Of a DNA stretch of 64,000 nt, positions 12,801-25,774 are shown piece after piece. Origin of the DNA: Pelodera strongyloides (Eukaryota > Nematoda > Chromadorea > Rhabditida > Rhabditidae); NCBI GenBank assembly GCA_036852015.1, contig JAANDG010000231.1, forward strand, positions 124,001-188,000, given 5' to 3'. The position numbers were made by a program, and so were the translations under genes. Numbering within the stretch: position 1 is the first letter of the stretch; each line of letters begins with the position of its first letter. The notes below the pieces were generated by a model that saw only the letters and a list, made by a program, of their open reading frames with translations, was not told the DNA's origin and searched no databases.

Positions 12801-15292
12801 CGATGCCTCAACATTTGGCATTGGAGCGGCACTATTCGGATCTGAGGAACCATTCGGGGCACTCATTCCACGAGAAGTGGGGGAGACCTTAGCCTCCGGA
12901 GACGAAAGAAAGTCCTGCGAGTAAATTCTGAAATTCGGCAATAGTTTAAACTTGTAAACTCAAGTTCACGAAGGCGACCTTAAGTTAAATTTATACATAA
13001 ATGACTTTTTCCAGTGATCACTGATCGGCAAACGACAAAAGATATGATGACATGATGTTAACGCGGTTACGAAATTTTCGGAGTTTGAGATTGAGAGAGA
13101 AACGAGGAAGAGAGAAGCTGAGAGTGAGAACAAGTCTTTTTTACACAGCAAAACACTATTTGGAACCTATATTTACGAAACGCAGCAAACCTACAATCTT
13201 ATTATATAACTGTGTAAAGTATAAAGTTAATTAGGACTGCGAAAAACTATTTAGGGTAAATGCTGGTTCGATTTGAGCGCAACAAAAACAAGCCTGATAG
13301 GACGCTAACCCTTCACGCGTCGAGAGTAATAGACTTTTGATAGATCAGTAGTTATACGTTATCAAAGGAATAGTGTGGGAACCTAATGAGTAAAAACAAA
13401 ACAGTAAAAATTGAATTACTAGGAGAGTGTGGACAAATATAAGTTTAATGAAATGCTTAATCAACCAAAAAAGTATAACTGTCGGAAAGACTTCAATGGG
13501 ATAGATAAAATTTTCTTGTACTTTATAGAGAACTTTATCTTTTAAAGGTTATCGGTGTTTCTTTTCTATAAAAGGGTGGGTCTTTGCTGCGAACCTTATA
13601 TCATCATTGGTGTAACCCTGTAGGGCTGAACAGTGACAAAATGCGTCATTTGTAAGAGCTTACGGTTTCTGATGACATAGTTTCACTCGGTTATCTAATT
13701 ATCCGGACGTTATAGGTCACAATTCATTAAAAATAAACTTTCACCTTTTTTATCGTTAAAAAATTTAAACTTTGGAAGATCGGAGCAAAAATGATCGCGA
13801 ACACTTTTTTACTGCATTTGAAAAATTATGCGTGATAAAAAAACAGCAAGGAAGTGTTGGAGAAGCCAGCGGTGCAAAACAAGAAGCAATGAAACAAGTT
13901 TTACATTGTTACTCCGCAACGCTCGTGATTCACACGGTCACTAGGGTGACTTAAGTTACTGACTGCCGATAATAACATCTTATCAATCTAACGATAGATA
14001 TGATTACTTTCTCGTTAAGAAACAATTGCTTTAGTGGGTGGGCGCATGCAACCGTATGTTTCATGAGAGTTCAAAGAACATACATAGATGGGGAATTGTG
14101 TTTTGCGCTCTTACATACATGGGGAATTGTGTTTTGCGCTCTCTGCTTAAGAGGAATTTTTTCAAACTTTTTTCTTTGAACGGGATCAGGCAATCAGGAG
14201 ATATGCAAATTATATTATTATATTGAAGTGGTCTGCAGGCCTGAAATCAATGGCGGTATTCGGACTAGTTGTGCATAGTGTGCTGGGCAGTGTGTATATT
14301 GTGCCGACATGACAACGGCCACAATCTGCACAAACTAGAGAACACAAACGAGAGACTGTGTAAACGAGGGAGTGGGAAAGACGTCGTCGGAGAATTAGAG
14401 TTAAAGATCACTTGAGAGGGCAGAGGAAAGGAAAACAAAGGTGCAAGTGACTGTCAGAATAGAAGTATAGCTCAAAGAAATGGAGACCTGCAGCCCACTA
14501 CAGGCTACAAAGATCGGTCGTTTTACTGCATTTGGCATATAGGAAAAATTAAGAATAAGTGAACTGCCAATCTACCACAGAAATATTGATTTGTAGTCAT
14601 TATCGTTTAGAAGGCAAGTGATGCTGTCAAATAATACGACTTTGAAAACTCGCAATGAATCCTATGACGAGGAGGATCTACCGCGGTTGTTAACACGAAC
14701 GCTAATGTGATATGTGAGCCGTTCGTGTTTTATGACTTAATTTAACGATTGATTTCGTAACTTCAATAAGTGACAATTCTTACTATTGTACGCATTCTTA
14801 GCGTATGTTTCATCACCCGCGATGATTATATGAGCGCCTCAAACACGTTAGCACTGATTAAAAAAGCCAGTGAGGTTATCACTAATGGTAAGCTATGAAA
14901 GGCACCCAACATCGAAAACTTCTGTCTAGCATAATGACGCAGGAAAAAAAGTGTATGCAAATGTAAAAAAAGCCTGCACATGCCTTTATTTGATTCCAGC
15001 TATTATGTTTATAGAACGGTAACAGTAAAATGTACCTGCAAAGAAAGATCAGGAGCCGTGATGTCTATCACACCAACCAGTCATGAAGTGCTCTTTATGG
15101 GAGTAGCAGCAACCTTGGAAGCTGGAAGTATGTACTGGTGCTTCCGCTAGTACTTACCTTCAAAGGTTCGCTGTCGGAAGAAGATGCCAATTGTGACAAG
15201 GAAATCCGGACCCCAGGGTCTGGAGAAACTATGTCGAGACCGTATAAGTTTTCAACATATTGGTCTACTCCAAAAGGCTCATGATCTTTCAT
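9817..15292 (-). CDS. Nuclear hormone receptor (nematode NHR family)
   Basis: Fifteen exons join in frame to 503 codons plus stop: 15292-15158, 12914-12737, 12578-12477, 12242-12177, 12059-11997, 11740-11625, 11535-11466, 11383-11298, 11200-11078, 10974-10890, 10737-10629, 10529-10414, 10333-10249, 10161-10089, 9921-9817. A Ser/Pro-rich A/B region of about 95 residues leads into a two-zinc-finger DNA-binding domain. Finger 1 is CQVCYDSSDGLHFG then YSCRACAAFFRR. Finger 2 is VCRAENKCSIHK then MCRACRYQKCIVQGM. The P-box CRACAA is close to the CNACAA form common in the expanded worm receptors. The hinge reads AVQQSRDGIGKRK, as usual in that group. A full ligand-binding domain follows, ending in FNIFEVDVCCKSF, which fits helix 12. 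The first intron is 2.2 kb, far longer than the others, and may hold regulatory sequence. The ligand and exact nhr orthologue are not recognised. Confidence 0.92.
14079..14142. repeat. Short tandem duplication, about 32 bases
   Basis: The words ACATACAT and TGGGGAATTGTG, then TTTTGCGCTCT, occur twice head to tail (about 14079-14111 and 14113-14142); the first copy carries three extra bases (AGA). It lies in the long first intron of the nuclear receptor and is probably a recent replication-slippage duplication. Confidence 0.75.
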
Positions 15293-18200
15293 TCTTTAGG
15301 CCCACCAAACGCACCGCTAAACGGCATAAAGTAGTCCAATGACTCAAAGATGCAGAGTGTGCAGTTTCGCAACTATCATAAACGGTCTCGAAACCAGCAC
15401 GTTCTTTCATGCACAGTATGACATTGGAGATGCAAAATCCACTCAATCTAAAGGTTTTTAGGGCGATCGTTCTACGGACAACATTGACTTTATTATTCAC
15501 CCTTCTAGACCTACCTAGTTTGGTCTCGACGTAGTTTCTTTGTATATTTTTTTAACTCCTACACTTCTTATATAGATGCACCATCGGCATTACCACTTAT
15601 TTCAGGATGAATTCATTCCGGAAACAAAACGCTGGGAAGAGCAAAATATGATAGATATCCTTAGGCAAAAGCATTTATCGATATTAAATTGTTATTCCCG
15701 AGACAAGCCAAAAGCAAAGCAACCGCTTAAATTAATAGATGTTGTACTTTTGCATAACACTCTCAATCAGCAGCACGTAGGGTCGAATTGTTGGTGACGC
15801 CCGTTAAGAACACACCAAAATTGTTGAAAATAATAAACCGTCCTCTCCAACTCAAACATGCTGGCAACTATGCTACTTGTTATGGTTTAGTAGCAGACAG
15901 AAAGTTTCTATCATTTTTTCTGTTCGATGGAACACCCAACGAGCATCCCGCTCATTTTGAATGCAAAATTTTAGAGAGGTTTTTCGGCCGAAGAATCAAA
16001 GCAGGTAGCTTTTATCCTATTTCAGCAGGAAGCGGTCTGCGATGCACTATTCAAATTTGCATAAATATTGCATGTCACTGACCTCAACTCAACCAAATGG
16101 TTCAAAGTCTGAACGTACCGAAATTAATGCTCTAACTAATTTAATCGTATAGTTCAAATGCAGTGTTTTATTATTGTTTGCTTTTAGCGAAGCAAGTTGT
16201 CCAATGCTAATTATGTTTCGTTGTTCAAGTTTGGCATCACGAGTAACACCAAAACATTGTTTTTGCAGGTGTTTAGGCTTATTCGAGCAAATTGTTTAGC
16301 ATTACATATGAAGCTACAGCGAAACTCTTTAGAAAAAAATACAGCATGCTGAAGTTATATCGTTCTATTTCCATTTCCTAAATTGCAAATAACCAGCGGC
16401 AATGTGTGGTCATTTCTCAAAGCGGACTAATGCAATAATCGGATTGTTTTTTTTTTCGCTCTCTAAATGACCACACATAACCCGCTTCCTCATTATTGTT
16501 GTATACGTTCACTACATTAGTTTCGTGGTATACAGTAGTTTTTCAATTTGCAGTATCTTTGCCCTTGATCCTATAAAACCGTCCGCAATTGAGTTGGTCC
16601 GCTAATTGTTGTCATTCAAATTCGGCTGTCCGTAAAGCACTTGATGACAGGTCCGCAATACCGTAGCCCCAATCAATTAATGACTATTAATCAAGCCGAA
16701 GTCACCTACCCTGACAGTCCGCTACGTCCGATCGTATATCAGTGTCGAAGATCTCGAAATCAACCCCACCCAGATTTGAGACAGAAAACCTGGGTTCTTT
16801 CACAATCAACACTCCGCGAACCAATTAACACAAACCAACGATAGACACACCCTTATTTTCCATCATACCCTATGTCTAAAAAGCTTTATTTGAATCCAAA
16901 ATAAAGATCATTTGAGGCTCTGAGAAGTAGTTGTAAAATGGGTTGCACGTTTGCAACTCCGATCGAGGAGCTATTCTGCCCATCCTTGTTCCAAGTTCCA
17001 TCATCCCATTTTGAGAGAGGTACATCGAATCCCAAAGGAGATTATGTTTTTTCTTTCGATGAGTAGACTTTATACAACACAGGATGTGCGTTATCGGGTA
17101 ATATTGGTATTACGAACATTTCATTGCTCACTCCTTTCAATCTTTCAACAATAATCATTCTGTTTCAAGTTGTTTGCTTAAACTACTCTGCAAATACTTC
17201 ACAACTGTGGAAGTGGTTATCATATTCAACGGTTTGGATTGCTTAAGGTCCGTTAAGAACAATGACAAGAAAATGATTCTAAATCTTGGTTGCCGCATAA
17301 TTTAATTATTTATAATCACGTTTCGAAAAATATGAAACGTTCTTTCGCTTGATGGTACTCGAAACCAAATTAGTGCAAACCTCAAGGCCGAGGAGAAAAA
17401 AAGCACCTGAGTATCTGGGTGCATTTTGTATGAGCAACTTTTTCTTTGCTCTGCAAATTTCGACAAGAGAATGCGCGTTATTATGTATTGCTTCACTTTT
17501 GCATCAATACTGCTTCATAACATGTGTGAATGTTCAGAAATACTTTCGTCCTTCACAATAATTTTGGCATCATACATGTTTTCTGCACAATTCGCGTACT
17601 TATGTTGAAATGTCATAAAAAGTCTTCTGAACACGCATTTTCCTTTTATTATTACGTATTGGAAATTGCAGTTCCTCTGTCTTTCGCGGTGTAATTATAT
17701 CATATTATTGGATATTCTTGGAACAAAGAATCAAAGTTAGAACAATAGTTGGTCTTCTCACTAATGGACCTAAATTTAATGCTGAAAGAAAGTGACAGTC
17801 AAATAACTGTTTCGGTCCAATGCTTTATTCTTGTCAATACACGTATCCTGGATCAAGGTATTCCAACTTTCGTCTTTGGAGTACATAGATGCTTCCGATC
17901 AGTAATTACATATATAACTGAACTTGCAATGGCAACATAAACATATAGCTTGTAAACTATTCTGTGAATAAGCTGAGATTTGGGACGTCTTGTTAAACAG
18001 GGAAATGAATTGGGAAAGTGAAAGAGAGCGAGAGTATGTAAAAAGATCTGTGCGCGACACTCGACACCCTTGTTGACCACAGACCTGACTCACACAACAC
18101 AATAGAAACACAGTCATGCAGTCAAATGATTAGCAACGTGATGAACACCCGAACCATATTCACATAGTAAGGAACATGTATTCGTGTGTGGTCCATAATC

Positions 18201-19830
18201 TGTCTGCAAAGGATTTTTTATTCGGCCTAAGTTTCCTTCCATTCAGTTCCAAACTTCTCGAATGAATAGTTTAGTGATATTTGACATGCATTATTCATTA
18301 TCAATTTAATTTTCGAGTATTTCGTTGGTTTTTTAGAAAATGCGAAGTGATTTGTAGACGCATATACATCGCATTTTGGCACGTTGATCGGATTCCTTGG
18401 ATAATCTACCAACGAATACTTTTAACATGTTTTGGAAAGATTTTTTTGATGAGAACAAATGTTTAGTTTTGATGTATTGCAATAACTGTTAATTGAATTT
18501 TCGTTGATGGGCTTTAGGTTTTTTGTATTATAATTCGATTTCCTTTTCCCGTTTAATCGAACCTCATTAATTCGCAACAGGATGTAATACAACTTTATAC
18601 ATTCCAACTTTTATTTTCTGCTCATTTCGTCTATACAGTGGATGAAGATGCAGCTTGACATCTATGATGCCTTAATGTGAATGCTTTTATAAATATTGCT
18701 ACATATGAGAAACTATATTAAATATGGAGCACACATAGAATGAATACTGAAAAACATGCTTATTTTTAACAAACACTTTTTTTCGAAACATATTGTTACC
18801 TACCAGGGCAGCAAGCATATTGTTATCATAGCTAACCAATAGGGATGAAGATGTAGCATTGCCTTTTTGATTCCTTCGTTCGTCTTTTGCAGTCTCATTG
18901 TATTCGTCAATCAGGTTTCAATTCGTAAAGAGGAAACTGACTCATTGCTCATTTTCGGTGTTCCATTTGTGTGATGAGTGATATGTGAATGGAAATATAT
19001 CACATTTCTAGCTATTGATCATTATTCCAACTCTCATGTACTAGCTAATATGTAATTCCTGAGCTTGTAATTCGTCTTCCAAGTTTTCTACATTTTGTAT
19101 CAATGTTGATTCTGCTTTCAAGTTGAAGTATGAAATGGAATTTGAATTTGAAAGCTGAACCAGGACGATGTGCCAATATCGTGGGATCATATAAGCGGCT
19201 GTTCTTTTGTACATTTCACGGTTATTTCATTTACCCACATTAAGTGAATGTCCTTTTTGCATGAAGTTGACAAGTCGACACTGATCTTTTTGAGAGCCTT
19301 AAACTTAAACCTTGCGCGCTGTTTTAATATGCTGGCTTTTTCTGTGTACAAATAGTTGCCACTACGCATATTGTCATTGTGCATTCACCCTTGGAATTTT
19401 CACTGCAATTACCTATTATGTCACGCACAGTATGTGACAAAGCTCTCAATGCTCCGCATTCAATATATTACCAAACATTAATTTCAATCATTGCCTATAG
19501 TTTGACAATCACAATCATTCTAACAATGTAAATGCTGATGTATTTCCTGACTCATCAAATGAATACCCAAAGTCTTTTGTTCGCAGGTTGACGCATTTAC
19601 TTACTATAACTTTCAATATACCAATGCGAGCTTTTGACATATGTATTCTTCTTTTCAAATGGCCTTTCTACTGTTTTGTAAGTGGCTCCGTTTTTTTGTA
19701 ATCTGGAACTCTCTCTCTTTGTTTCCCTGGCGGTCTACACTGTATTCATTCTCGCCATATTTCCGTTCGTCTCTATAAAGTGTTGTGTAGTTACTCCTAC
19801 TGACATTATGTTTTCATTTTAGATTAGGAT
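15293..19830. other. Long intergenic region between nuclear receptor and ADAM genes
   Basis: About 4.5 kb of mostly AT-rich DNA between divergently transcribed genes. It should contain both promoters. Apart from the possible retroelement relic at 15576-15797, the open frames are short and without recognisable motifs. No RNA gene is seen. Confidence 0.5.
15576..15797 (+). pseudogene. Possible retroelement relic (BEL/Pao-like polyprotein tail)
   Basis: A 73-codon open frame contains EFIPETKRWEEQ, then a Lys/Arg-rich stretch (ILRQKHLSIL), then a short hydrophobic strand (LKLIDVVLLHN). This order loosely resembles the C-terminal region after the integrase of BEL/Pao retrotransposons, where a helix with LRxxH-like residues precedes a DVVLL/GDVVLI strand. 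The frame breaks after HVGSNCW and the next frame (15788-16081) shows no clear continuation. No flanking long terminal repeats are visible. The resemblance is weak and rests on memory of the family pattern. Confidence 0.2.
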
Positions 19831-22800
19831 ATGCAATTTCTACTCTTTCTGCTCATGTATTTGACACGTGTGTGTGTTTTTGGTCAGTCTGCAGATGTTG
19901 TTTACGATGTGGTCAGTAAGCCTTTGACTATTTTTTTTAATTAGAGCAGATAACCGTTCTTTCAGTTTTCTAGAGAAGCGTCAAATTCTGGATGTCGAGT
20001 TCATTATAGTCAGAAAGGAAAAGCAATTCCTTTATATTACGAGGATAAGTCCTTGCAATATTTGTTTCTTAGGGTGTTACCTCACCACCTATCAACCAAG
20101 CGGGTTCTGTAGCAGTTGGTCAGCCGATTCCTGATTGGTCCGAAGTGGTACTCGATGGAAAGTTACGATACGTGGAACTAGTACTTGTCGTGGATGCGCC
20201 AACTGTGAGTTTATCCTTACTGGAGGCGGACTTGTTATGAGATCCAATAGAAAACAAGATTAGTCACTTTGAATGTTTGTGCATCGGTGTTTCTTTATTT
20301 TCGAGCAATGATTGGTTTCCTTTAGGCGCGGTATTACGACAATAACATGGAGAAAATCCGCAGTGCTATGATTGGCTTGATTCACGGCGTTAATTTGGTG
20401 AGTTTGCTTGAGGATACAAATAAGTGTTTATGACCAGTTCAGAACCTCTCTAAGTCCAGACAATTTCAGTTTCTTTTCCAACTCGACATACGACTACTTG
20501 TGGTCGATGTAAGGAAAATAAACGGACATAATGTTTCACTGGATCAGTTTTCTAAATGGAGGCAAGAAGAGGCTGAGTTGGTATGGAAACTTATCCTGGC
20601 AAGCTAAAATCTGCACAGCTCAAAAAAACCGGCGTTTTATTTCGGGACGAGTGAAACCGAGAGAAATGGCGCTTTATTTTAGCCTCCTCATGATCTAGCA
20701 ATGTTGATGAGATTTCGCTACGACGGTGGCATCGCGTATGTTAATGGAGTGTGCAAGAGGAACGCGGCGGGAATTGCAGGGGTGAGAACAAAACTATTAA
20801 TTTTATTAAGTGCCAAGTCGAATAATAGATTAAGAAGTTTGTTTCGCGCAAAAACAAGAATGAATAAATTACCTTCGTTCGTGTAATAAAAATGCGCGAC
20901 TCCAACTGCTGTATAATATCGCAGTTATGGGATTGAAAGAAAAGGATCATTATTGAGTATGAGAAACGAGTATTTTTGACTGCGGATCGTGTAAACATAA
21001 CGGCAAGTTTTCGACAGACCTCTCTTATTCGAAGAACTACGTTTTACGGTTGTGGCTTCAAAATCACCTTAAAAGACAACAAGAATTCATCGCATGTTCT
21101 TGAAGGAATTGAAATGACCTTGAATCTCTTTCGGTTACTGTAAACGTTCAGTTCTACCCAGAAGCCCCATTCGAGTATGCTACGGTATTTGTTCATGAAT
21201 TGTCGCATTTGCTTGGAATGTCCCATGATCTAACAGCTGAATGCAGATGCTCAAGGAGAAAGCATAGTTGCCTGAAGATCGAGTGAGTTTGAGCGCAATT
21301 CAACTTGTGTCCATTCAACCTGTGCGTTATAGGGACGTGATGTTACCTTTTTATCCCTTTTGTATACTTTGTGCTTTTATTATATGAATAATTTGTCAAA
21401 AGACAGAAAAAAAACTGATTTCACCCACCGAGCAATTCACCGAGGAAAAAATCCCAAGGCCTAGCACCACAGTAAGCCAAAAAAACCAAATGTTAAAATG
21501 CCATCGAGATATGGAAAACTGGAAACGTTAGTCGACTCATTATCAGCATGACCCTACGGGCAATTGTGATCGGGTATACGTTGGATATTGGTCTAAGAAC
21601 ACTATTTTTCGCCGCCGTTTTCCTCGGTGGCGCAACATTTCCTGCAAACAACTGTCCAATCAAATATTCTACTTATTATTCAGAAAATAAAAAAAACATA
21701 GTATACAAAAGGGACAAAAAGGTGACCGCGCGTCTTTTTAAATGGACCTGCTACCTCTAGTTTTATACTTCAATTTTCCTTCAATTTTTAATTTTTATTG
21801 ATTTATGTCTCTATATTGCTCTAGAAACATGCTTTTATTTATCTAGTTATAGTAGAAAGTGACTGAAGACTTGGCCGCTTCACTGGATGATCGATCCAAA
21901 ATATTTATTCGCTTTTATTTTTCAGCGGCTTTGAACGTGAATGTTCCGTGCAAGCATTGGTCAATATAATACAAACCCAGCCATGTATTCAGGTAGCGTC
22001 CATAGTTGCATTTTTCTTATATGGCTATTGGGCTGCGACGATGAGCATGAGTTCTAGGCAGAAACTACATAATGATTGGCAAAGGTAATACTACTCTAGG
22101 AAAGCCCGAAGTACCTTCCTTACACACTGATGCCTGTTTGTGGGAACGGAATACTGGAAGACAACGAGCAATGCGATTGTGGACCATCACGGTGACTGAA
22201 CTTTTGTGAACACATAACAAATTGAGCAAACTAGTGCTGCGTTTAGACATGTGTCTTTTCTGCAAATAACTGTCAAACATATGGAAGTTCATTGTGCTCA
22301 AAAACTATGTTTTTAGCGCTAACATATGCCTTTTTTGGTTAACCCAGGCAGTGCAGAAGTGCGGTTGCTAATGGGCTGCTTCTATATTACTGCCACTCTC
22401 AACATGCAATTAGCCTCAGCCCCAATTAGCCCAGCCCCAATGGGCTATTATGTCACTATAAACTTTTGCAAAGATTACTTTCCACAACACAATTTTAATG
22501 TAACTAAAATGTACGCTCTATATTATTACGGCCGCTTCATAAATTATGTGTATTGTTTATTCAAAATGCTTATTTTAATAATTTAGACACTGCCGCAATC
22601 TTTTGTGTGATCCTCATTCGTGCAAATATCTCATCTCTCAACCTTTCCTCTATGCTATCGCTGCTATCCTGTGCACTATCCTGGCAATCTTATTCATTTG
22701 CATTATCAGGTGAGGTCATTCATTTGTGTGCCTTGATCTGTCAATTGCATATTATTTACAGTTATCAGTAGTTGTTATAATCCTGACATGTCATATATTA

Positions 22801-24502
22801 CCCAAGAAGATAGTCATTTGTCCGGTGAAAAATATCATACGTAATGCCTGAGTCAAACACTTAACGAGAATCTCAAGCATGCTTCATGACTTTGTTTCGG
22901 GTAAAGTTTTGTTAAAATTTTCGCTTTGCAGGAGTATTTCTTCAGCAATGATGAGAAACGTATCTTCTTCCAAACCGATCGGGTATGTCTTTTATTTTGC
23001 AGAAACTTCCACAAAAACACCCACGACTTCATTTTCCTTTTATTCGCATTTAGTAACGTTACCCGAGCGTGGTAATATTGAATTAACTTGTATTCTCGCA
23101 GGAAACGTGGGGCCTCGTGACACTTTTTGACTTATGAACAGGAGATAAATTGTGAAGCTGAATAAGATCAAAAACTTCAGTGCCCAAATTATGAGCTGCC
23201 CCTGCAAATTTGTGCAAATAGCTCTCCCTTAACCCGGATAAGAAATATAGCTTATTTACTATTAATCAGTTTTATTTAATGTGTCAATAAGCGTCATTAA
23301 GACAAAGCAGAACTTAGTTACCAAAAGTTTCTCTGCGAAACAAACATATCCTTTATGCTGAAATCAGACTCTGCTTGTTTTTTTTCCCATTGTAAGTTAA
23401 TTGTGTTGACAGTGAACTTTTCGGTTACTTCACTCATTTGTTGAGTTCATTCTCTTCATTTTCTCACAACTCGTTCAATTTATAAGTACTGTGTGTGTTT
23501 TGCTAGGTCTATCATCTCTTATTAATGTAATAGATCCTTTGCAGAGATCCTTTCTCATCACCCACGGTGCAGGCACTCGTCAGTTCAGAATCTTCCCTTA
23601 TGTCGACGCCTGGTGAAAAGACTCCGTCGAGCAATGACTCATTACTCGGATCTTGCAGAAACTGTTCGCAACCTCTACCATTCATATGTAAGTTCTCTCA
23701 TTCTTGCAAGAGAATGAGCAGACACTTTTTTTGAAATTTACCGACATTTGTTCTTACTTAGGAACACTCATGAGCCAAAGTATGTTTATGAAATGCATAT
23801 TTTCAGCGACTCCCGTCACTCGCCGGCAAAAGTACAGTCTTGATTCCGAAGTTCCTCTAGTGCACGGCGGTGGAGTGTCGACATTCTCAGACTATGTGCC
23901 AATGCATCCCCCGAAGGGATTGTCACTTACCCCGAATGGTTCGCCCATGCTGGGAGTTAAGGACAGTACGTCTTTTTATACATAAATATGTTTTCGGTTT
24001 GTTTGCTTTACGAGAAAAAACTGCAAATTTTTTTTCTTTTAAACGTATTCTGTTTAGTTCGGCTTCCACCACTTCAAGCAGCTAATTTTCTTTGTCAAGC
24101 GGATGCAGCCGAATTGGGATTGAGCGGCTCTGAGAGAAGACCGGTACGTTTTACGACAGTTTTGAGCTCAATTATTTGTGGGGTGATGTTTGATACGCAT
24201 ATCAATTGGTGATAATTTAATAAAGAAAGCATTTCGTCCTATTTTCGTTGTTTTAACGCGAGACCAAACGCCTCCTAGCTAATGTACTACAAATAATGAT
24301 TGAAATAATCAACTCATAATTACAGAGCCGAGTATCTCGTGGCCGGTGTTTCCTTCCCGAATTGAGAGCGTCCAGAGATTCACTACTTCGCGAAACTGGA
24401 AAGTCCTCTCTTCTGCCCTTGAGCAGTGAAAATCTCTTCAATATCAAAACACCATCATCAAGGGCACAATTGGCCACATCAACGACAGAAGTTTCTCTGT
24501 AG
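19831..24502 (+). CDS. Short membrane-anchored ADAM-type metalloprotease
   Basis: Exons: 19831-19911 (signal peptide MQFLLFLLMYLTRVCVFG), a second exon near 19966 with uncertain donor, 20073-20204, 20326-20397, 20470-20580, 20683-20781, 21152-21282, 21926-21992, 22100-22191, 22587-22709, 22932-22982, 23545-23687, 23807-23965, 24058-24143, 24326-24502. From exon 3 onward all phases agree. The reprolysin domain starts at LRYVELVLVVD and has the zinc site HELSHLLGMSHD. The disintegrin start is clear (CGNGILEDNEQCDCGPSR), but the next exon gives only HCRNLLCDPHSC before a membrane helix (FLYAIAAILCTILAILFICII). The cytoplasmic tail is about 200 residues, rich in Ser/Pro, with PPK and LPPL stretches. 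Total is about 520 residues, shorter than usual ADAMs (700-900), with almost no prodomain, no full disintegrin and no cysteine-rich or EGF module. All catalytic histidines are present, so shedding activity is plausible. Confidence 0.85.
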
Positions 24503-25774
24503 AACAGTTGTAATAAGGGTTTTGTTTTCTCTGTGTATCGCAGTGTGTATTTTCCCTGTTTCTCACAGTGTTTTTTTCTCTGTGTCTTTGTAAAAACGAA
24601 TGCCTGCAATTTTTTGTTCAATATAGCATTATCCCCAAATTATTCCCCTCAATCTTCTTTAATAGATTTCCATGACGTGGTGAATAGGAAAACGTTAGCA
24701 TAATCTTCTTCCATTAATGCTCAGATTTATGTATACCATTTCCATCTTCATCTTCCGATCTCGTACGATGAGCAGCACATTATATTAGTCGTGCCGTAAT
24801 CTTACGGAATAATAAATGGCCCACATAGGCTTTATAATAATACGTTTTAGGACCCTCCTTCCTTTTGTACCATTGCCTTTTCCCATTCAACGAATCCCGT
24901 TTCCTAGGATTTCGTGTATGTCCTTGTATAAATATAACCTCCTCTCCGTCACGGTGATTTCTTAGTTTAGTAAATGAAGACTAACAGGATCGTCGGTCAG
25001 TTAGTTTGTGTTTGTGGTTTACCGTAATATGAACAATTAAATACCATATAAGCTAGTAGGCAACAGTTTGTCTTGCCCGGTCTTTGTCTTAATATGATCT
25101 CCGCGTACAGGTAAATGCAATAATAAATGTTTCTTTATTTATGTTGAATGTCATCTTTTTTACCCAGACTGAGCACTGTTCCAGTGAGAAAGGTGTGAAC
25201 TACGAAACAGGTGAATCTCTTTTTATGATCTTCCATGGTGTCTTATACTGAATGGAAAGGCGGTTTCGTATGTTTTCCCGGCGACGGCCAGTAATAATTC
25301 GTGGAAGACGCTTTTATTTATTCATTTGCTATGAGCAGGTGGTACTTTCTGCGGCACGCAATATTCCACTCGACATTCAGAAACATTGCAAAAAATGCAC
25401 TATAGACACTCGCGTGTGCACCAGAGTAAAAACATAAGTCACTGTGAATTTTCGACGCCAATTCATGATTTTTGTCACAGAAAAAGCAAAACTAACACAA
25501 GAAAAACTTGGAGATTCTTCTTGTTTCTGCATATATCACAAATGTAGCTTACCTTAATCAATAGCTTCGTATCAATCTTCTGAAATGCTCATGCTTTGTG
25601 CTCGTTTTTACATCTTTAAACAACTTACTTGTTTTGTCTTTTTCTTGCATTGGGTGGTGGTCACACAAAGTATTTCACTATGTGATCGACTGTTTTGTTT
25701 TTACTTTTAATAAAACGTGCTATTTATTCTTCTATAGTCGAAAAATTTGATACACGCAGAGTTTCAGGAAACCG
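24503..25774. other. Intergenic region, no gene seen
   Basis: AT-rich spacer of 1.3 kb between two plus-strand genes. It includes the ADAM 3' untranslated region and the promoter and trans-splice region of the guanylate cyclase. An open frame at 25252-25437 has no recognisable feature. Confidence 0.5.
25761..25767 (+). promoter_or_regulatory. Likely spliced-leader acceptor before the guanylate cyclase start
   Basis: GTTTCAG lies seven bases before the ATG at 25775, with a T-rich stretch upstream and no upstream exon visible. This is the usual arrangement of a nematode trans-splice acceptor. Similar TTTCAG-type sites directly precede the starts of the sphingomyelinase (8660-8654, minus) and the patched-related gene (43556-43562, plus). 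Confidence 0.5.
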
